The notes under the pieces are model-generated. The model worked only from the letters and a program-made list of their open reading frames with translations. It made no database searches and was not told the origin of the DNA. Positions 11,662-21,056 of a stretch of DNA of 64,000 nucleotides are shown here, piece by piece. A program made the position numbers and the translations under genes. Numbering within the stretch: the stretch's first letter is position 1; every line of letters starts with the position of its first letter. The stretch comes from Pelagibacteraceae bacterium AG-365-D07 (lineage in GTDB: Bacteria > Pseudomonadota > Alphaproteobacteria > Pelagibacterales > Pelagibacteraceae), in assembly GCA_003280005.1 (NCBI GenBank), contig QCGH01000003.1, positions 20,249 through 84,248 on the forward strand, written 5' to 3'.

Positions 11662-12771
11662 CTAAATGAATGGTAAATCACAAACTTTTCCGTTGCAAAT
11701 ATTACCATTTATATCAACTTTCACATTTTGAGATGGTGTATAAAATGGCTTGTTAATCATAGCTATGCCAATGACTTTATTAAAATGCGGTGAAAAACAT
11801 GCCGATCTTAACTCACCAATCACATTGTTATTTTCATCTTTTACATCCAAAGACTTTGTCATGCTTATTTCATTTGCATCAATAATAAGACCCATCAACT
11901 TTCTATTAATTCCCTCTGCCTTTATCTTTTTTAATTTATCTTTACCTAAAAAACTAACATCAGAGTCTAAATTCACGTATTTATCAAATCCACACTCATA
12001 AGGATTATCATAAAGATCCATATCATTACCGTAAGATAAAAGTCCACTTTCTATTCTCTCAATAAGGTTTGGACATCCTGGCTTTACATTAAATTCTTTT
12101 CCTATTTCGAATAAACGATCGTAAAGTTCTAATCCAGATTTTGTATTTTCTACATAAATTTCATAACCACCCTGCTTAGACCAACCAGATCTTGCAATTA
12201 AATGTTTTGTTCCTTTAAAGTCAAAATAATCAAAACCAAAAAATTTTAAATTAGTTATTTTTTCTCCAAAAATTTTTTCCATCAATCCAAATGACTTGGG
12301 ACCTTGAATGGCCATTATATCTACATTTGGTTCAAATATTTTTACGTCAAATTTATTTCCAATAGCTAAACCCTTTGCAAATAAAATTACATCAGAGTCT
12401 GCAATTGAAATCCACCATCTATCTTCACTTAGTCTAAGTACAACAGGATCATTTATTATACCTGCATCATCATCAATAATTGGACAATAATAACATCTGC
12501 CATTTTTAGACTTTGACAGATCTCTACAAGTCATCATTTGAACTAATTTTGCTGAATCTTTTCCACGCACCTCGACTTGCCTTTCGCCAGCAACATCCCA
12601 AATTTGAACATTTTTTTTTAAATGGTGGTAAGAATCCTCCAAGGATCCAAAAGCTGCCGGCAATAACATATGATTATATGTTGTATAAGCTGTAACACCT
12701 TGCTTTTCGATTCTTGATGTATAAGGCGTACTTCTTAACCTTCTTGATTTAGCAATAGAAAAAGTTTTCAT
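11662..12771 (-). CDS. dmdA: Dimethylsulfoniopropionate demethylase
   Basis: This tetrahydrofolate-dependent enzyme removes a methyl group from DMSP to give methylmercaptopropionate, the first step of the demethylation pathway. It has a GcvT-like fold. The 369 aa length and stretches such as [32 protein letters not shown] and [19 protein letters not shown] match the SAR11 DmdA enzyme as I know it, rather than the glycine-cleavage T protein. It abuts dmdB with no spacing (dmdB stop, dmdA... in reverse order the dmdB stop lies next to the dmdA start codon). The methyl group enters the folate pool, and folD lies about 40 kb away in this window. Confidence 0.96.
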   Translation of the reverse strand: MKTFSIAKSRRLRSTPYTSRIEKQGVTAYTTYNHMLLPAAFGSLEDSYHHLKKNVQIWDVAGERQVEVRGKDSAKLVQMMTCRDLSKSKNGRCYYCPIIDDDAGIINDPVVLRLSEDRWWISIADSDVILFAKGLAIGNKFDVKIFEPNVDIMAIQGPKSFGLMEKIFGEKITNLKFFGFDYFDFKGTKHLIARSGWSKQGGYEIYVENTKSGLELYDRLFEIGKEFNVKPGCPNLIERIESGLLSYGNDMDLYDNPYECGFDKYVNLDSDVSFLGKDKLKKIKAEGINRKLMGLIIDANEISMTKSLDVKDENNNVIGELRSACFSPHFNKVIGIAMINKPFYTPSQNVKVDINGNICNGKVCDLPFI

Positions 12772-14400
12772 TTAATTTAAATTCCTAGCAATTTTTCTTA
12801 GTTCAAATTTTTGTATCTTACCTGTAGATGTTTTTGGCAGTTCTCTAAAGTCAATTTTTTTTGGAACTTTAAATCCAGCTAAAGTCTCTTTACAAAAATC
12901 TATAAGTTCTTTTTCTGAAACATCTTTATCTTTTACCTTTTCAATAAAAGCGCAAGGTACCTCTCCCCATTTTTCATCAGATTTTGCAACTACTGCAGCA
13001 ATTGAGACTGCAGGATGCTTTGCTAAAGTATTTTCAATTTCAATGGAAGAAATATTTTCACCTCCAGAAATAATTATATCCTTTGATCTGTCCTGTATCT
13101 TTATATACCCATCAGGATGCATTACTGCCAAATCTCCAGAATGAAACCATCCATTTGCCATAGCTTTTTCAGTAGCTTCTTTGTCCTTAAAATAACCTTT
13201 CATAACGATATTTCCTCTAATCATTATTTCACCCATTGACTTTCCATCTTTCGGGACTGGTTTCATAGTATCTGGATCAATAACCATTGCATCTTCAGTA
13301 TTTGGGTATCTCACACCTTGTCTTGCCTTTATTTCATTTTGTTTATCTTCATCAAAAGAATTCCAATCATCGTTCCATGCACATTGAGTTATATGTCCGT
13401 ATGTTTCAGTTAATCCATAAACATGCATAACTTCAAAACCCAATGCTTTCATTTTTTTGAAAATTATACTTGGTGGGGGAGCACCAGCTGTAAGAACATG
13501 AACTTTATGATTTAATTTTTTTTGATCAGATTTAGAGGCTCCAGTAATCATATTTAATACTATAGGTGCTCCACCAAAATGTGTGATTTTATGTTTTTCA
13601 ATCACTTCAAATATTTTTTTTATATCAATAGTTCTTAAACAAACTGTCTTTCCGTTTAACATAGGTATAGTCCATGGATAGCCCCATCCATTGCAATGAA
13701 ACATTGGTACAATAGTTAGAAAATTTAATCTATTTGGCATATTCCAAGCAACAGCACTTCCTGTAGACATTAGATATGACCCTCTGTGGTGATAAACTAC
13801 ACCCTTGGGATTTCCAGTAGTTCCAGAAGTATAATTCAATGAAATTGCATCCCACTCATCTTTTGGTCTTTTCCAAACATAATTTTCATCTCCAGATTTC
13901 AAAAAACTTTCATATTCATGTTCACCTATTTTTTTTAATAATTTTTGATCTGCAAAATCATCTTGAATATCAATAATGATAGGTTTTTTCTTTACTGTTG
14001 TTAGTGCTTTCTCAATAATCGGATGTAGTTGTCTATCAACGATAAATACTTTGGCTTCACTGTGGTCAAGAATATAAGAAACGGTTTTTGCATCTAGTCT
14101 TACATTAATTGTATTTAAAACTGCACCTGTCATAGGTACAGAATAGTGTGCTTCGAAAATTTCTGGAGTATTAAATGCCATTACTGAAACAGTATCTCCC
14201 TTGCCAATACCAATTTTTTCTAGAGCGCTTGCAAATTTAATACATCTTTTGTACACCTCAGTCCAAGTATAGCTTCTTGTCTCATAAACTAGAGCTTCAT
14301 AATTTGGATAGATATCTTTTGCTCTTTCTAAAAAACTCAATGGAGTTAAAGGAATAAAATTTGCATTATTTTTTTCCAGATTTTTTTCGTAGTTATTCAT
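12772..14400 (-). CDS. dmdB: 3-methylmercaptopropionyl-CoA ligase (acyl-CoA synthetase)
   Basis: This AMP-forming acyl-CoA ligase probably activates methylmercaptopropionate with CoA and ATP, the second step of DMSP demethylation. The P-loop-like motif NYTSGTTGNPKGVVYHHRG, the adenylate motif VYGLTETYG, the hinge GDLAVMHPDGYIKIQDRSKD and the C-terminal catalytic Lys in PKTSTGKIQKFELR are all present. It is 542 aa. The family includes many medium-chain acyl-CoA synthetases, so the specific name rests on its position directly between dmdC and dmdA. Confidence 0.9.
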   Translation of the reverse strand: MNNYEKNLEKNNANFIPLTPLSFLERAKDIYPNYEALVYETRSYTWTEVYKRCIKFASALEKIGIGKGDTVSVMAFNTPEIFEAHYSVPMTGAVLNTINVRLDAKTVSYILDHSEAKVFIVDRQLHPIIEKALTTVKKKPIIIDIQDDFADQKLLKKIGEHEYESFLKSGDENYVWKRPKDEWDAISLNYTSGTTGNPKGVVYHHRGSYLMSTGSAVAWNMPNRLNFLTIVPMFHCNGWGYPWTIPMLNGKTVCLRTIDIKKIFEVIEKHKITHFGGAPIVLNMITGASKSDQKKLNHKVHVLTAGAPPPSIIFKKMKALGFEVMHVYGLTETYGHITQCAWNDDWNSFDEDKQNEIKARQGVRYPNTEDAMVIDPDTMKPVPKDGKSMGEIMIRGNIVMKGYFKDKEATEKAMANGWFHSGDLAVMHPDGYIKIQDRSKDIIISGGENISSIEIENTLAKHPAVSIAAVVAKSDEKWGEVPCAFIEKVKDKDVSEKELIDFCKETLAGFKVPKKIDFRELPKTSTGKIQKFELRKIARNLN

Positions 14401-14404
14401 TTTT

Positions 14405-16168
14405 TTAATTAAATTTAAAGTTCATTATGTAATCACTTCCAGTTGATGCTGTTTTAAAATGATTTTCAGCTCTAGGTAGCACTCTTTTAAAATAAAACTT
14501 AGCGGTTTGGATTTTGTCTTCATAAAAAGTTTTATTATTATCATAATCTTCAAAACAAATTTCCAACACTTTTATCCAAGAATGAGCAATAGAAACAAAA
14601 CCTAGAGCTTTCAAATAATCATTGCATGCTGCGCTTGCATCATCTTTTGAATTATTAAGTTTATCTTTTATCCAAAGTGTGAACTTATTTAATGTATCTA
14701 AGCTATTATTAAAATCATCAATAAATGGTTTAATTTTTTGTCCAGACTTATTAAAATCATTTCTGATCATATTCAAATATTTATCAATTATATCTCCATT
14801 TTTATTAACTAATTTTCTAAAAACTAGATCTAAAGCTTGAACAGAATTTGTTCCTTCATAAATTGGGGTTATTCTGTTGTCTCTATAAAGCTGCTCAATA
14901 CCTTGGTCTTTAGTGTATCCATAGCCACCATGGACTTGCATCGCATCACTGGTGATTTCCATTCCTAAATCGGTAAACATTGTTTTAACCACTGGAGTCA
15001 TTAATGAAACATAATCAGATGCTTCTTTTCTAATGGCCTCATCACTATGATATAGACTCACCTCAGTTTGTTGTGATAACCAAAAACATAGCGCTCTCTC
15101 ACCTTCAATTATGGATTTCATATTAAGAAGTGATCTTCTAATATCAGCGTGCTCAATTATTATATCTGCACCATTTGATGATTTGCTACTATTTGTTTTT
15201 CCTTGTTTTCTTTCTTTGGCATAACTTAAAGAGTTTTGGTATGCTGTTTCTGAAATTCCTAGCCCTTGAATTCCAACAACAATTCTCTCTAAATTCATCA
15301 TTGTGAACATTGAATTTAAACCTTTATTTTTTGGACCTATCATATATCCAACAGCATCATCAAAATTTAAAACACATGTTGCAGATCCTTTTATGCCCAT
15401 TTTGCTTTCAATAGAGCCAGTTGAAATTCCATTTCTTTGTCCCAATGAACCATCGTGATTTACTTTAAATTTTGGCACCAAGAATAAACTAATTCCTTTA
15501 GTTCCCTTGGGAGAGTCAGTTGCTCTTGCAATAACAAGATGAATAATATTTTCTGTCAAATCATGATCGCCAGATGTAATAAATATTTTTTGACCATTAA
15601 TTTTGTAAGTTCCATCCTTCTGTTCTTCTGCCTTTGTTTTAAGTAAACCTAAATCTGTACCACATACCGGTTCTGTCAAACACATGGTCCCACTCCACTT
15701 ACCTTCTACCATTTTAGGTAAGTATTTATCTTTTATTTCTTCGCTCGCATGGTGATTAATACAATTGTACGCACCAATACTTAGTTCGCTGTATAGCTTA
15801 AATGATAAACTTGCAGATGATAACATTTCATCAAAAAATGCACTCACTGTCTTTGGCATTCCCTGACCTCCATATTTGGGGTCACATGATAAAGAGGTCC
15901 ATCCATCTTCTATAAATTTTGTATAAGCTTCTTTATATCCTGGAGGTGTTCTAACAATACCATTTTCTAAAACTGTTGGATTTTCATCTCCTATTTTAGC
16001 AAGAGGTAAAATTATATTTTGATTTATTTTAGCTGCCTCATCTAATATATTTTTTACAAGTTCTGAATTAACTTCTTTATACTTTTCAATTTCATTATAA
16101 TTTTTATTATTTCTTAACTTATCGAAAAGAAACATCATGTCTTCAACAGGTGCAGTATAATTTGGCAT
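14405..16168 (-). CDS. dmdC: 3-methylmercaptopropionyl-CoA dehydrogenase
   Basis: This is a FAD-dependent acyl-CoA dehydrogenase of the long (about 590 aa) type. It probably oxidises methylmercaptopropionyl-CoA to the 2,3-enoyl thioester in DMSP demethylation. TMCLTEPVCGTDLG and KIFITSGDHD form the flavin/substrate region. The C-terminal IYEGTNSVQALDL contains the catalytic Glu. The extra C-terminal helical domain of DmdC-type enzymes is present. Context (dmdB 4 bp downstream, then dmdA) is what distinguishes it from generic acyl-CoA dehydrogenases. dmdD, the hydratase, is not in the window. Confidence 0.9.
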   Translation of the reverse strand: MPNYTAPVEDMMFLFDKLRNNKNYNEIEKYKEVNSELVKNILDEAAKINQNIILPLAKIGDENPTVLENGIVRTPPGYKEAYTKFIEDGWTSLSCDPKYGGQGMPKTVSAFFDEMLSSASLSFKLYSELSIGAYNCINHHASEEIKDKYLPKMVEGKWSGTMCLTEPVCGTDLGLLKTKAEEQKDGTYKINGQKIFITSGDHDLTENIIHLVIARATDSPKGTKGISLFLVPKFKVNHDGSLGQRNGISTGSIESKMGIKGSATCVLNFDDAVGYMIGPKNKGLNSMFTMMNLERIVVGIQGLGISETAYQNSLSYAKERKQGKTNSSKSSNGADIIIEHADIRRSLLNMKSIIEGERALCFWLSQQTEVSLYHSDEAIRKEASDYVSLMTPVVKTMFTDLGMEITSDAMQVHGGYGYTKDQGIEQLYRDNRITPIYEGTNSVQALDLVFRKLVNKNGDIIDKYLNMIRNDFNKSGQKIKPFIDDFNNSLDTLNKFTLWIKDKLNNSKDDASAACNDYLKALGFVSIAHSWIKVLEICFEDYDNNKTFYEDKIQTAKFYFKRVLPRAENHFKTASTGSDYIMNFKFN

Positions 16169-16194
16169 TTGAGAACCTTAAAATAAATGAATAA

Positions 16195-17301
16195 TTATTG
16201 CAATTTTGAAATTATCGCATCACCCATTTGGGATGTAGATACTTCTTTTTTTCCTTTAGAAATTATATCTTTTGTTCTTAAACCATCATTCAATACATCC
16301 TGGACAGCTTTCTCAAGTGAATTTGCCTCTTTATCTAAATCAAGAGAATATCTCAATGCCATCGCAAAACTTAAGATAGTTGCAATAGGATTTGCTATAC
16401 CTTTTCCTGCTATGTCAGGTGCAGATCCATGAATTGGTTCGTACATAGCTCTCATCTGGCCCTCTTTATTTTTTGCACCTAGTGAAGCCGATGGTAAAAG
16501 TCCTAGAGATCCAGTTAACATTGACGCTTGATCCGAAAGCATATCTCCAAACAAATTATCTGTAACTATCACATCAAACTGTTTAGGATTTCTTAATAAC
16601 TGCATTGCACAATTATCAGCTAACATATGATCTAGTTTTACATCTTTAAATTCTTTTTCATGTAAATCTTGGACTTCTTCTCTCCAAAGCAATCCTGCTT
16701 CCATAACGTTTGATTTTTCGCATGATGTTACTTTATTTTTTCTTTTTTTTGCTAAATCGAAAGCTACTCTTGCAACTCTTTGTATTTCACTTGATGTATA
16801 ACTATGAGTATTAATTCCTTTTCGCTCTCCTTTGTCTATTGGCTTAATTCCCCTTGGTTCTCCAAAGTATATTCCTCCTGTAAGTTCTCTTACTATCATA
16901 ATATCTAATCCCGAAACTATTTCAGGCTTAAGTGTTGATGCCTCGACCAATTGTTCAAAACAAATTGCTGGTCTTAAATTTGCAAAAAGCTTCAATTCTT
17001 TTCTTAATTTCAACAATGCTCTTTCTGGTTTTTTTGAAAATTCAACGTTATCCCATTTAGGACCACCAACAGCACCCAATATTACTGCTTCTGACTCAAG
17101 AGCTTTATAAAAAACCTCATCAGTAATGGGAGTGCCATGTTTATCATATGAAACACCTCCTGCTAAGTCCTCATCTATTTCAAAATCTAAAGACTTATTT
17201 TTATTTAACCAAAAAATTATTTTTTTAACTTCTCCAACAACTTCTGGGCCTATACCATCTCCAGGTAATAATAGAAATTTCCTTTTTTTTATTTTAATCA
17301 T
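16195..17301 (-). CDS. leuB: 3-isopropylmalate dehydrogenase
   Basis: The enzyme oxidatively decarboxylates 3-isopropylmalate in leucine biosynthesis. It has the isopropylmalate/isocitrate dehydrogenase fold. [12 protein letters not shown] at the N-terminus, the substrate motif [19 protein letters not shown] (Arg residues, LeuB-type), the metal-binding [13 protein letters not shown] and the NAD-site [14 protein letters not shown] are seen. Length is 368 aa. It overlaps leuD by 8 bp in a leuC-leuD-leuB order. Confidence 0.96.
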   Translation of the reverse strand: MIKIKKRKFLLLPGDGIGPEVVGEVKKIIFWLNKNKSLDFEIDEDLAGGVSYDKHGTPITDEVFYKALESEAVILGAVGGPKWDNVEFSKKPERALLKLRKELKLFANLRPAICFEQLVEASTLKPEIVSGLDIMIVRELTGGIYFGEPRGIKPIDKGERKGINTHSYTSSEIQRVARVAFDLAKKRKNKVTSCEKSNVMEAGLLWREEVQDLHEKEFKDVKLDHMLADNCAMQLLRNPKQFDVIVTDNLFGDMLSDQASMLTGSLGLLPSASLGAKNKEGQMRAMYEPIHGSAPDIAGKGIANPIATILSFAMALRYSLDLDKEANSLEKAVQDVLNDGLRTKDIISKGKKEVSTSQMGDAIISKLQ

Positions 17302-17899
17302 TAAATATCCAGGGTTTTAAATTTTTTAGATTTTTTTCAAAAGACAATATTTTATCAGTTTTCTCTAATGATAATGCGATATCATCCAAACCTTCAAGAA
17401 GACATTTTTTTTTGAAAGTATCTATATCAAAACTAATTTTATTATTACCAAATACAATTTTTTGATTGCTTAAATCTACCTCTATTTCTTCTTTTCTTTT
17501 TGAGTATTCTGAAATTTGTTTAATTTTTTCATCATCTAAAATTATTGGTAAAATTCCATTTTTAAAACAATTATTATAAAAAATATCAGCATAACTCGAA
17601 CTAATTATACATGTAATTCCAAAATCTAATAAAGCCCAAGGCGCGTGTTCCCGTGAAGAACCACATCCAAAGTTTTTGCCGGCTATCAAGATTTTTGAAT
17701 TATTAAATGGGTCCTGATTTAAAATAAATTCATTATTTTTTTTTCCTTTGTCATCATATCTCATTTCAAAAAATAAATTTTTACCAAGGCCAGTTCTTTT
17801 AATTGTTTTCAAAAATTGCTTTGGAATTATCATATCGGTATCAATATTTACAATTGGCAAATATGCTGGGATACTTTTTAATCTATTAAATTTTCGCAT
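17294..17899 (-). CDS. leuD: 3-isopropylmalate dehydratase small subunit
   Basis: This is the small (swivelling-domain) subunit of isopropylmalate isomerase, which works with LeuC. The diagnostic loop [17 protein letters not shown] is present, as is the N-terminal [14 protein letters not shown]. Length is 201 aa. It shares one base with leuC and overlaps leuB by 8 bp, so the three leu genes form a tight unit. Confidence 0.96.
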   Translation of the reverse strand: MRKFNRLKSIPAYLPIVNIDTDMIIPKQFLKTIKRTGLGKNLFFEMRYDDKGKKNNEFILNQDPFNNSKILIAGKNFGCGSSREHAPWALLDFGITCIISSSYADIFYNNCFKNGILPIILDDEKIKQISEYSKRKEEIEVDLSNQKIVFGNNKISFDIDTFKKKCLLEGLDDIALSLEKTDKILSFEKNLKNLKPWIFND

Positions 17900-19302
17900 T
17901 AGTTTTTATACTTTCTAACATCATCTAAATTTCCAGAAATTGCTGCAGCGGCTGCCATACCAGGACTAACTAGATGTGTTCTGCCACCTCTGCCTTGTCT
18001 ACCCTCAAAATTTCTGTTTGATGTAGACGCACATCTTTCCTCGGGCTTAAGTTTGTCAGCATTCATAGCTAAACACATTGAACATCCGGGCTCTCTCCAT
18101 TCAAAACCTGAATTTATAAATATTTTGTCTAATCCTTCTTGTTCTGCTTGTTGTTTTACTAAACCTGAGCCTGGTACCACCATTGCATTTACATGATCGG
18201 CAATTTTTTTATCTTTTAAAATTTTGGCTGCCTCTCTTAAATCTTCAATTCTACCATTAGTGCAACTTCCAATAAAAACTTTATCAATTTTTATATCTTT
18301 TAACTTTGTATTAGGCTTTAAACCCATATATTTCAAAGATCTTTCGATAGAATTTTTTCTATCCAAATCTGTTTCGGACTCTGGATTTGGAACTTTTTCA
18401 TCAATAGTTAATACGTCTTGTGGTGAAGTACCCCAAGTAACCATTGGTTTAATATCTTTTCCGTCAAGATTTATCTCTTTATCAAATTGCGCTCCTTCAT
18501 CTGATTTAAGAGTATTCCAATACTCAAGTGCTTTATCCCAATTTTTGTTTTTTGGGGACATTGGTTTGTCTTTCAAATAATCAAAAACTTTTTTATCTGG
18601 CTCTATTAACCCCGCTCTCGCTCCACCCTCAATTGTCATGTTGCAAATAGTCATTCTATTTTCAACACTTAAAGATGAAATCAAATTACCAGCATATTCT
18701 ATGACATAACCAGTTCCACCAGCAGTACCTATTTTTCCAATAATTTGTAAAATTACATCTTTGGAAGTCACTCCAATTGGCAAAGTACCATTGACGTTTA
18801 TTCTAAAATTTTTAGATTTCTTTTGAACTAAAGTTTGTGTTGCTAAAACATGCTCGACCTCAGACGTTCCAATCCCAAAAGCTAACGCTCCAAACGCTCC
18901 ATGCGTTGCAGTATGACTATCACCACACACAATTATTGTGCCTGGCTGTGTAAAACCTTGTTCAGGACCAATTATATGAACAATGCCTTGTCTCTTATCA
19001 TTCATTCCAAAAATTTGAATGCCATATTCTTTACAATTAGCATCTAAGGTATCAACTTGAATTTTTGATTCCTCATCAGAAATTCCTTTTGACCTATCTG
19101 TTGTTGGTACATTGTGATCTGCAACAGCCAAGGTAAGACCTGGTTGTCTTACTTTTCTTTTAGAATTTCTCAAACCCTCAAATGCCTGCGGACTTGTTAC
19201 TTCATGAATTAAATGTCTATCAACAAACAATAATGTAGTACCGTCTTCTTGTTGATGTACAAGGTGTTCATTCCAAATTTTATCGTAAAGGGTTTTAGGC
19301 AT
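17899..19302 (-). CDS. leuC: 3-isopropylmalate dehydratase large subunit
   Basis: This is the [4Fe-4S] catalytic subunit that isomerises 2- to 3-isopropylmalate. Cluster cysteines are in FIGSCTNGR and [30 protein letters not shown] and [13 protein letters not shown] are family signatures. The length, 467 aa, is normal. It follows rplS by 22 bp in the same direction, an unusual junction between a ribosomal operon and leucine synthesis. No terminator is visible in the gap. Confidence 0.97.
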   Translation of the reverse strand: MPKTLYDKIWNEHLVHQQEDGTTLLFVDRHLIHEVTSPQAFEGLRNSKRKVRQPGLTLAVADHNVPTTDRSKGISDEESKIQVDTLDANCKEYGIQIFGMNDKRQGIVHIIGPEQGFTQPGTIIVCGDSHTATHGAFGALAFGIGTSEVEHVLATQTLVQKKSKNFRINVNGTLPIGVTSKDVILQIIGKIGTAGGTGYVIEYAGNLISSLSVENRMTICNMTIEGGARAGLIEPDKKVFDYLKDKPMSPKNKNWDKALEYWNTLKSDEGAQFDKEINLDGKDIKPMVTWGTSPQDVLTIDEKVPNPESETDLDRKNSIERSLKYMGLKPNTKLKDIKIDKVFIGSCTNGRIEDLREAAKILKDKKIADHVNAMVVPGSGLVKQQAEQEGLDKIFINSGFEWREPGCSMCLAMNADKLKPEERCASTSNRNFEGRQGRGGRTHLVSPGMAAAAAISGNLDDVRKYKN

Positions 19303-19324
19303 TTAGAAAAAATCTTATCTTTTC

Positions 19325-19918
19325 TTATTTTTGAGGCACTTCTTCTTTCTTCGGCACGGCTTTATCATGAGGTTTGGCTTCCTCTTTTTTTACTTCTACT
19401 TTTGTAGCCTCAGTTTTAGGTTCAACCTCTTTTTTTGGGGATTCAGTAGATTTAGCCACTTCCTCTTTGGCTTCAGCCTTAACCTCTCCTACTGCTGGTG
19501 CGACTACATTTTGATCTGTGACCTGTTGAATTTTTGTTTCTAAATCAATTCCAATTTTCTTTTTAATTTTCTCAGAAATTCTTGCAGATTTACCTGTTCT
19601 ATTCCTTAAATAATAAAGTTTAGCTCTTTTTACTTTTCCTGATCTAATTACTTTAATTGTGCTAACTGCTGGACCATAAAGAGCAAATGTTCTTTCAACA
19701 CCTTCTCCGAAAGAAATTTTTCTAACAGTAAAAGATGAGTTGATATCTCTATTTTTTTTTGCAATACAAACACCTTCAAAATATTGAATTCTATCTCTTT
19801 TACCTTCTGTTATTCTAACTCCAACTTTAACAATATCGCCTGGAAAAAATTCAGGATGTTTCTTTTGAGCAATAATTTGTTTAACTTTTAAGTTGTTTAT
19901 TTCTTCAATGTTTTTCAT
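19325..19918 (-). CDS. rplS: 50S ribosomal protein L19 with long low-complexity C-terminal tail
   Basis: Residues 1-118 are a normal L19 ([50 protein letters not shown]). About 79 residues follow that most L19 proteins lack (family length about 115-130 aa). The tail is rich in Lys, Glu, Ala, Val and Pro and is probably disordered. A similar tail occurs on S16 in the same operon. The gene follows trmD by 4 bp, the usual trmD-rplS order. Confidence 0.95.
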   Translation of the reverse strand: MKNIEEINNLKVKQIIAQKKHPEFFPGDIVKVGVRITEGKRDRIQYFEGVCIAKKNRDINSSFTVRKISFGEGVERTFALYGPAVSTIKVIRSGKVKRAKLYYLRNRTGKSARISEKIKKKIGIDLETKIQQVTDQNVVAPAVGEVKAEAKEEVAKSTESPKKEVEPKTEATKVEVKKEEAKPHDKAVPKKEEVPQK

Positions 19919-19922
19919 TTAA

Positions 19923-20612
19923 TTAATTTTTCTTATTATGTTTTTGCCACAAATCTGGTCTTCGGTCGCGTGTTATAGCCTCAGATTGGGATAAACGCCA
20001 GTGTTTAATTTTAGCATGATCACCTGATAATAAGACTTCTGGAACCTTATTTTCTTGCCAAATTTGAGGTTTTGTATATTGGGGATATTCCAAAAGTCCA
20101 TTTTCAAAGCTTTCATCTACTAATGAATCCTTGTTTCCTAATACCCCGGGTATTAATCTGAGCACACTATCAAGAATAATATAGGAAGCAGTTTCTCCAC
20201 CAGAGATTACATAATCACCAATGCTGATCTCTTCGATATTTCGCTTATCAAGAACTCGTTGATCAACTCCTTCAAAATGACCACATAAAATATTTAAATA
20301 TTTATCTTTTGAAATTTTTTTTGCAATCTCTTGGTTTAAAAGTTTTCCTCTTGGACTTAAATAATATACTTTCTCATTAGACTCTAAATTTTTATCTAAC
20401 GAATTTGCAACTACATCTGCTCTCATTACCATTCCAGAGCCACCTCCATAAGGGGTGTCATCAACTGTTTTGTGTTTATCTTCTGCAAAGTCTCTTATGT
20501 TTACAATATTCAAATCCCAAATTTTTTTTTCAAGTGCATTTCCATAAATTCCTTTTTCAAAAGGACCAGGAAAAAACTCTGGATAAAGTGTAAATATTTT
20601 GACTTTGAACAT
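19923..20612 (-). CDS. trmD: tRNA (guanine-N1)-methyltransferase
   Basis: This SPOUT-class enzyme methylates G37 of tRNAs using S-adenosylmethionine, which prevents frameshifting. The trefoil-knot region is visible as LSPRGKLLNQ, GHFEGVDQRV, and ISIGDYVISGGETA. The C-terminal helical region contains LLSGDHAKIKHWR. Length is 229 aa. Normally rimM sits between rpsP and trmD, but here only 12 bp separate them and rimM is absent. Confidence 0.96.
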   Translation of the reverse strand: MFKVKIFTLYPEFFPGPFEKGIYGNALEKKIWDLNIVNIRDFAEDKHKTVDDTPYGGGSGMVMRADVVANSLDKNLESNEKVYYLSPRGKLLNQEIAKKISKDKYLNILCGHFEGVDQRVLDKRNIEEISIGDYVISGGETASYIILDSVLRLIPGVLGNKDSLVDESFENGLLEYPQYTKPQIWQENKVPEVLLSGDHAKIKHWRLSQSEAITRDRRPDLWQKHNKKN

Positions 20613-20624
20613 TAGTGCTACTCT

Positions 20625-21041
20625 TTACTTAGCTTCTTCCTTTTTAGCTTCTGCTGCTGGTTTAGCTTCTTCCTTTTTAGCTTCTGCTGCTGGTTTAGCA
20701 TCTGCTGCCTTTCCTTCTTTTGGAACATCTGCCTCTTTGTTTCGTTCTTTTTTAGGAATAGCTTTATTTGGATTATTTCCGGATTTTGGCATTGGAATAA
20801 AATTATTTTCACCTAAAATTCTAGCAACTCTAGTTGTTGGTTGTGCACCCTGACTTAGCCAATATTTTATTCTTTCACTTTCCAAACCTATTCTTTCTTT
20901 TTTCTCTTTTGGAAGTAGAGGATTAAAAAAACCTAATTTTTCTATAAATCTACCATCTCTTGCAAATCTACTTTCTGCAACAACGATTTTATATACAGGT
21001 CTTTTTTTTGTTCCCCCTCTTGATAACCTTAGTTTTAACAT
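20625..21041 (-). CDS. rpsP: 30S ribosomal protein S16 with repetitive C-terminal tail
   Basis: Residues 1-85 are a standard S16 (LRLSRGGTKKRPVYKIVVAE, DGRFIEKLGFFNP, SERIKYWLSQGAQPT). The protein continues to 138 aa with a Lys/Ala/Glu-rich tail that ends in two copies of an 11-residue unit (EAKKEEAKPAA). The tail is encoded by a 33-bp tandem repeat. It lies 15 bp downstream of ffh and 12 bp upstream of trmD. Two track ORFs over this tail are frame shadows of the repeat. Confidence 0.95.
   Translation of the reverse strand: MLKLRLSRGGTKKRPVYKIVVAESRFARDGRFIEKLGFFNPLLPKEKKERIGLESERIKYWLSQGAQPTTRVARILGENNFIPMPKSGNNPNKAIPKKERNKEADVPKEGKAADAKPAAEAKKEEAKPAAEAKKEEAK
20629..20694 (-). repeat. 33-bp exact tandem repeat (2 copies) inside rpsP
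   Basis: Two perfect consecutive copies of a 33-bp unit starting ttagcttcttcctttttagc on the plus strand (20629-20661 and 20662-20694). A third copy begins and then diverges. In frame they encode the repeated KKEEAKPAAEA of the S16 tail. The length is a multiple of three, so copy-number changes would keep the frame. Confidence 0.95.
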
Positions 21042-21056
21042 ATGTTATTCTCCTTT

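Noticed and set aside
20599-20853. Plus-strand 84-aa and minus-strand 64-aa repetitive ORFs
   Set aside because: Both are alternative readings of the rpsP tail repeat. The S16 frame explains the sequence.
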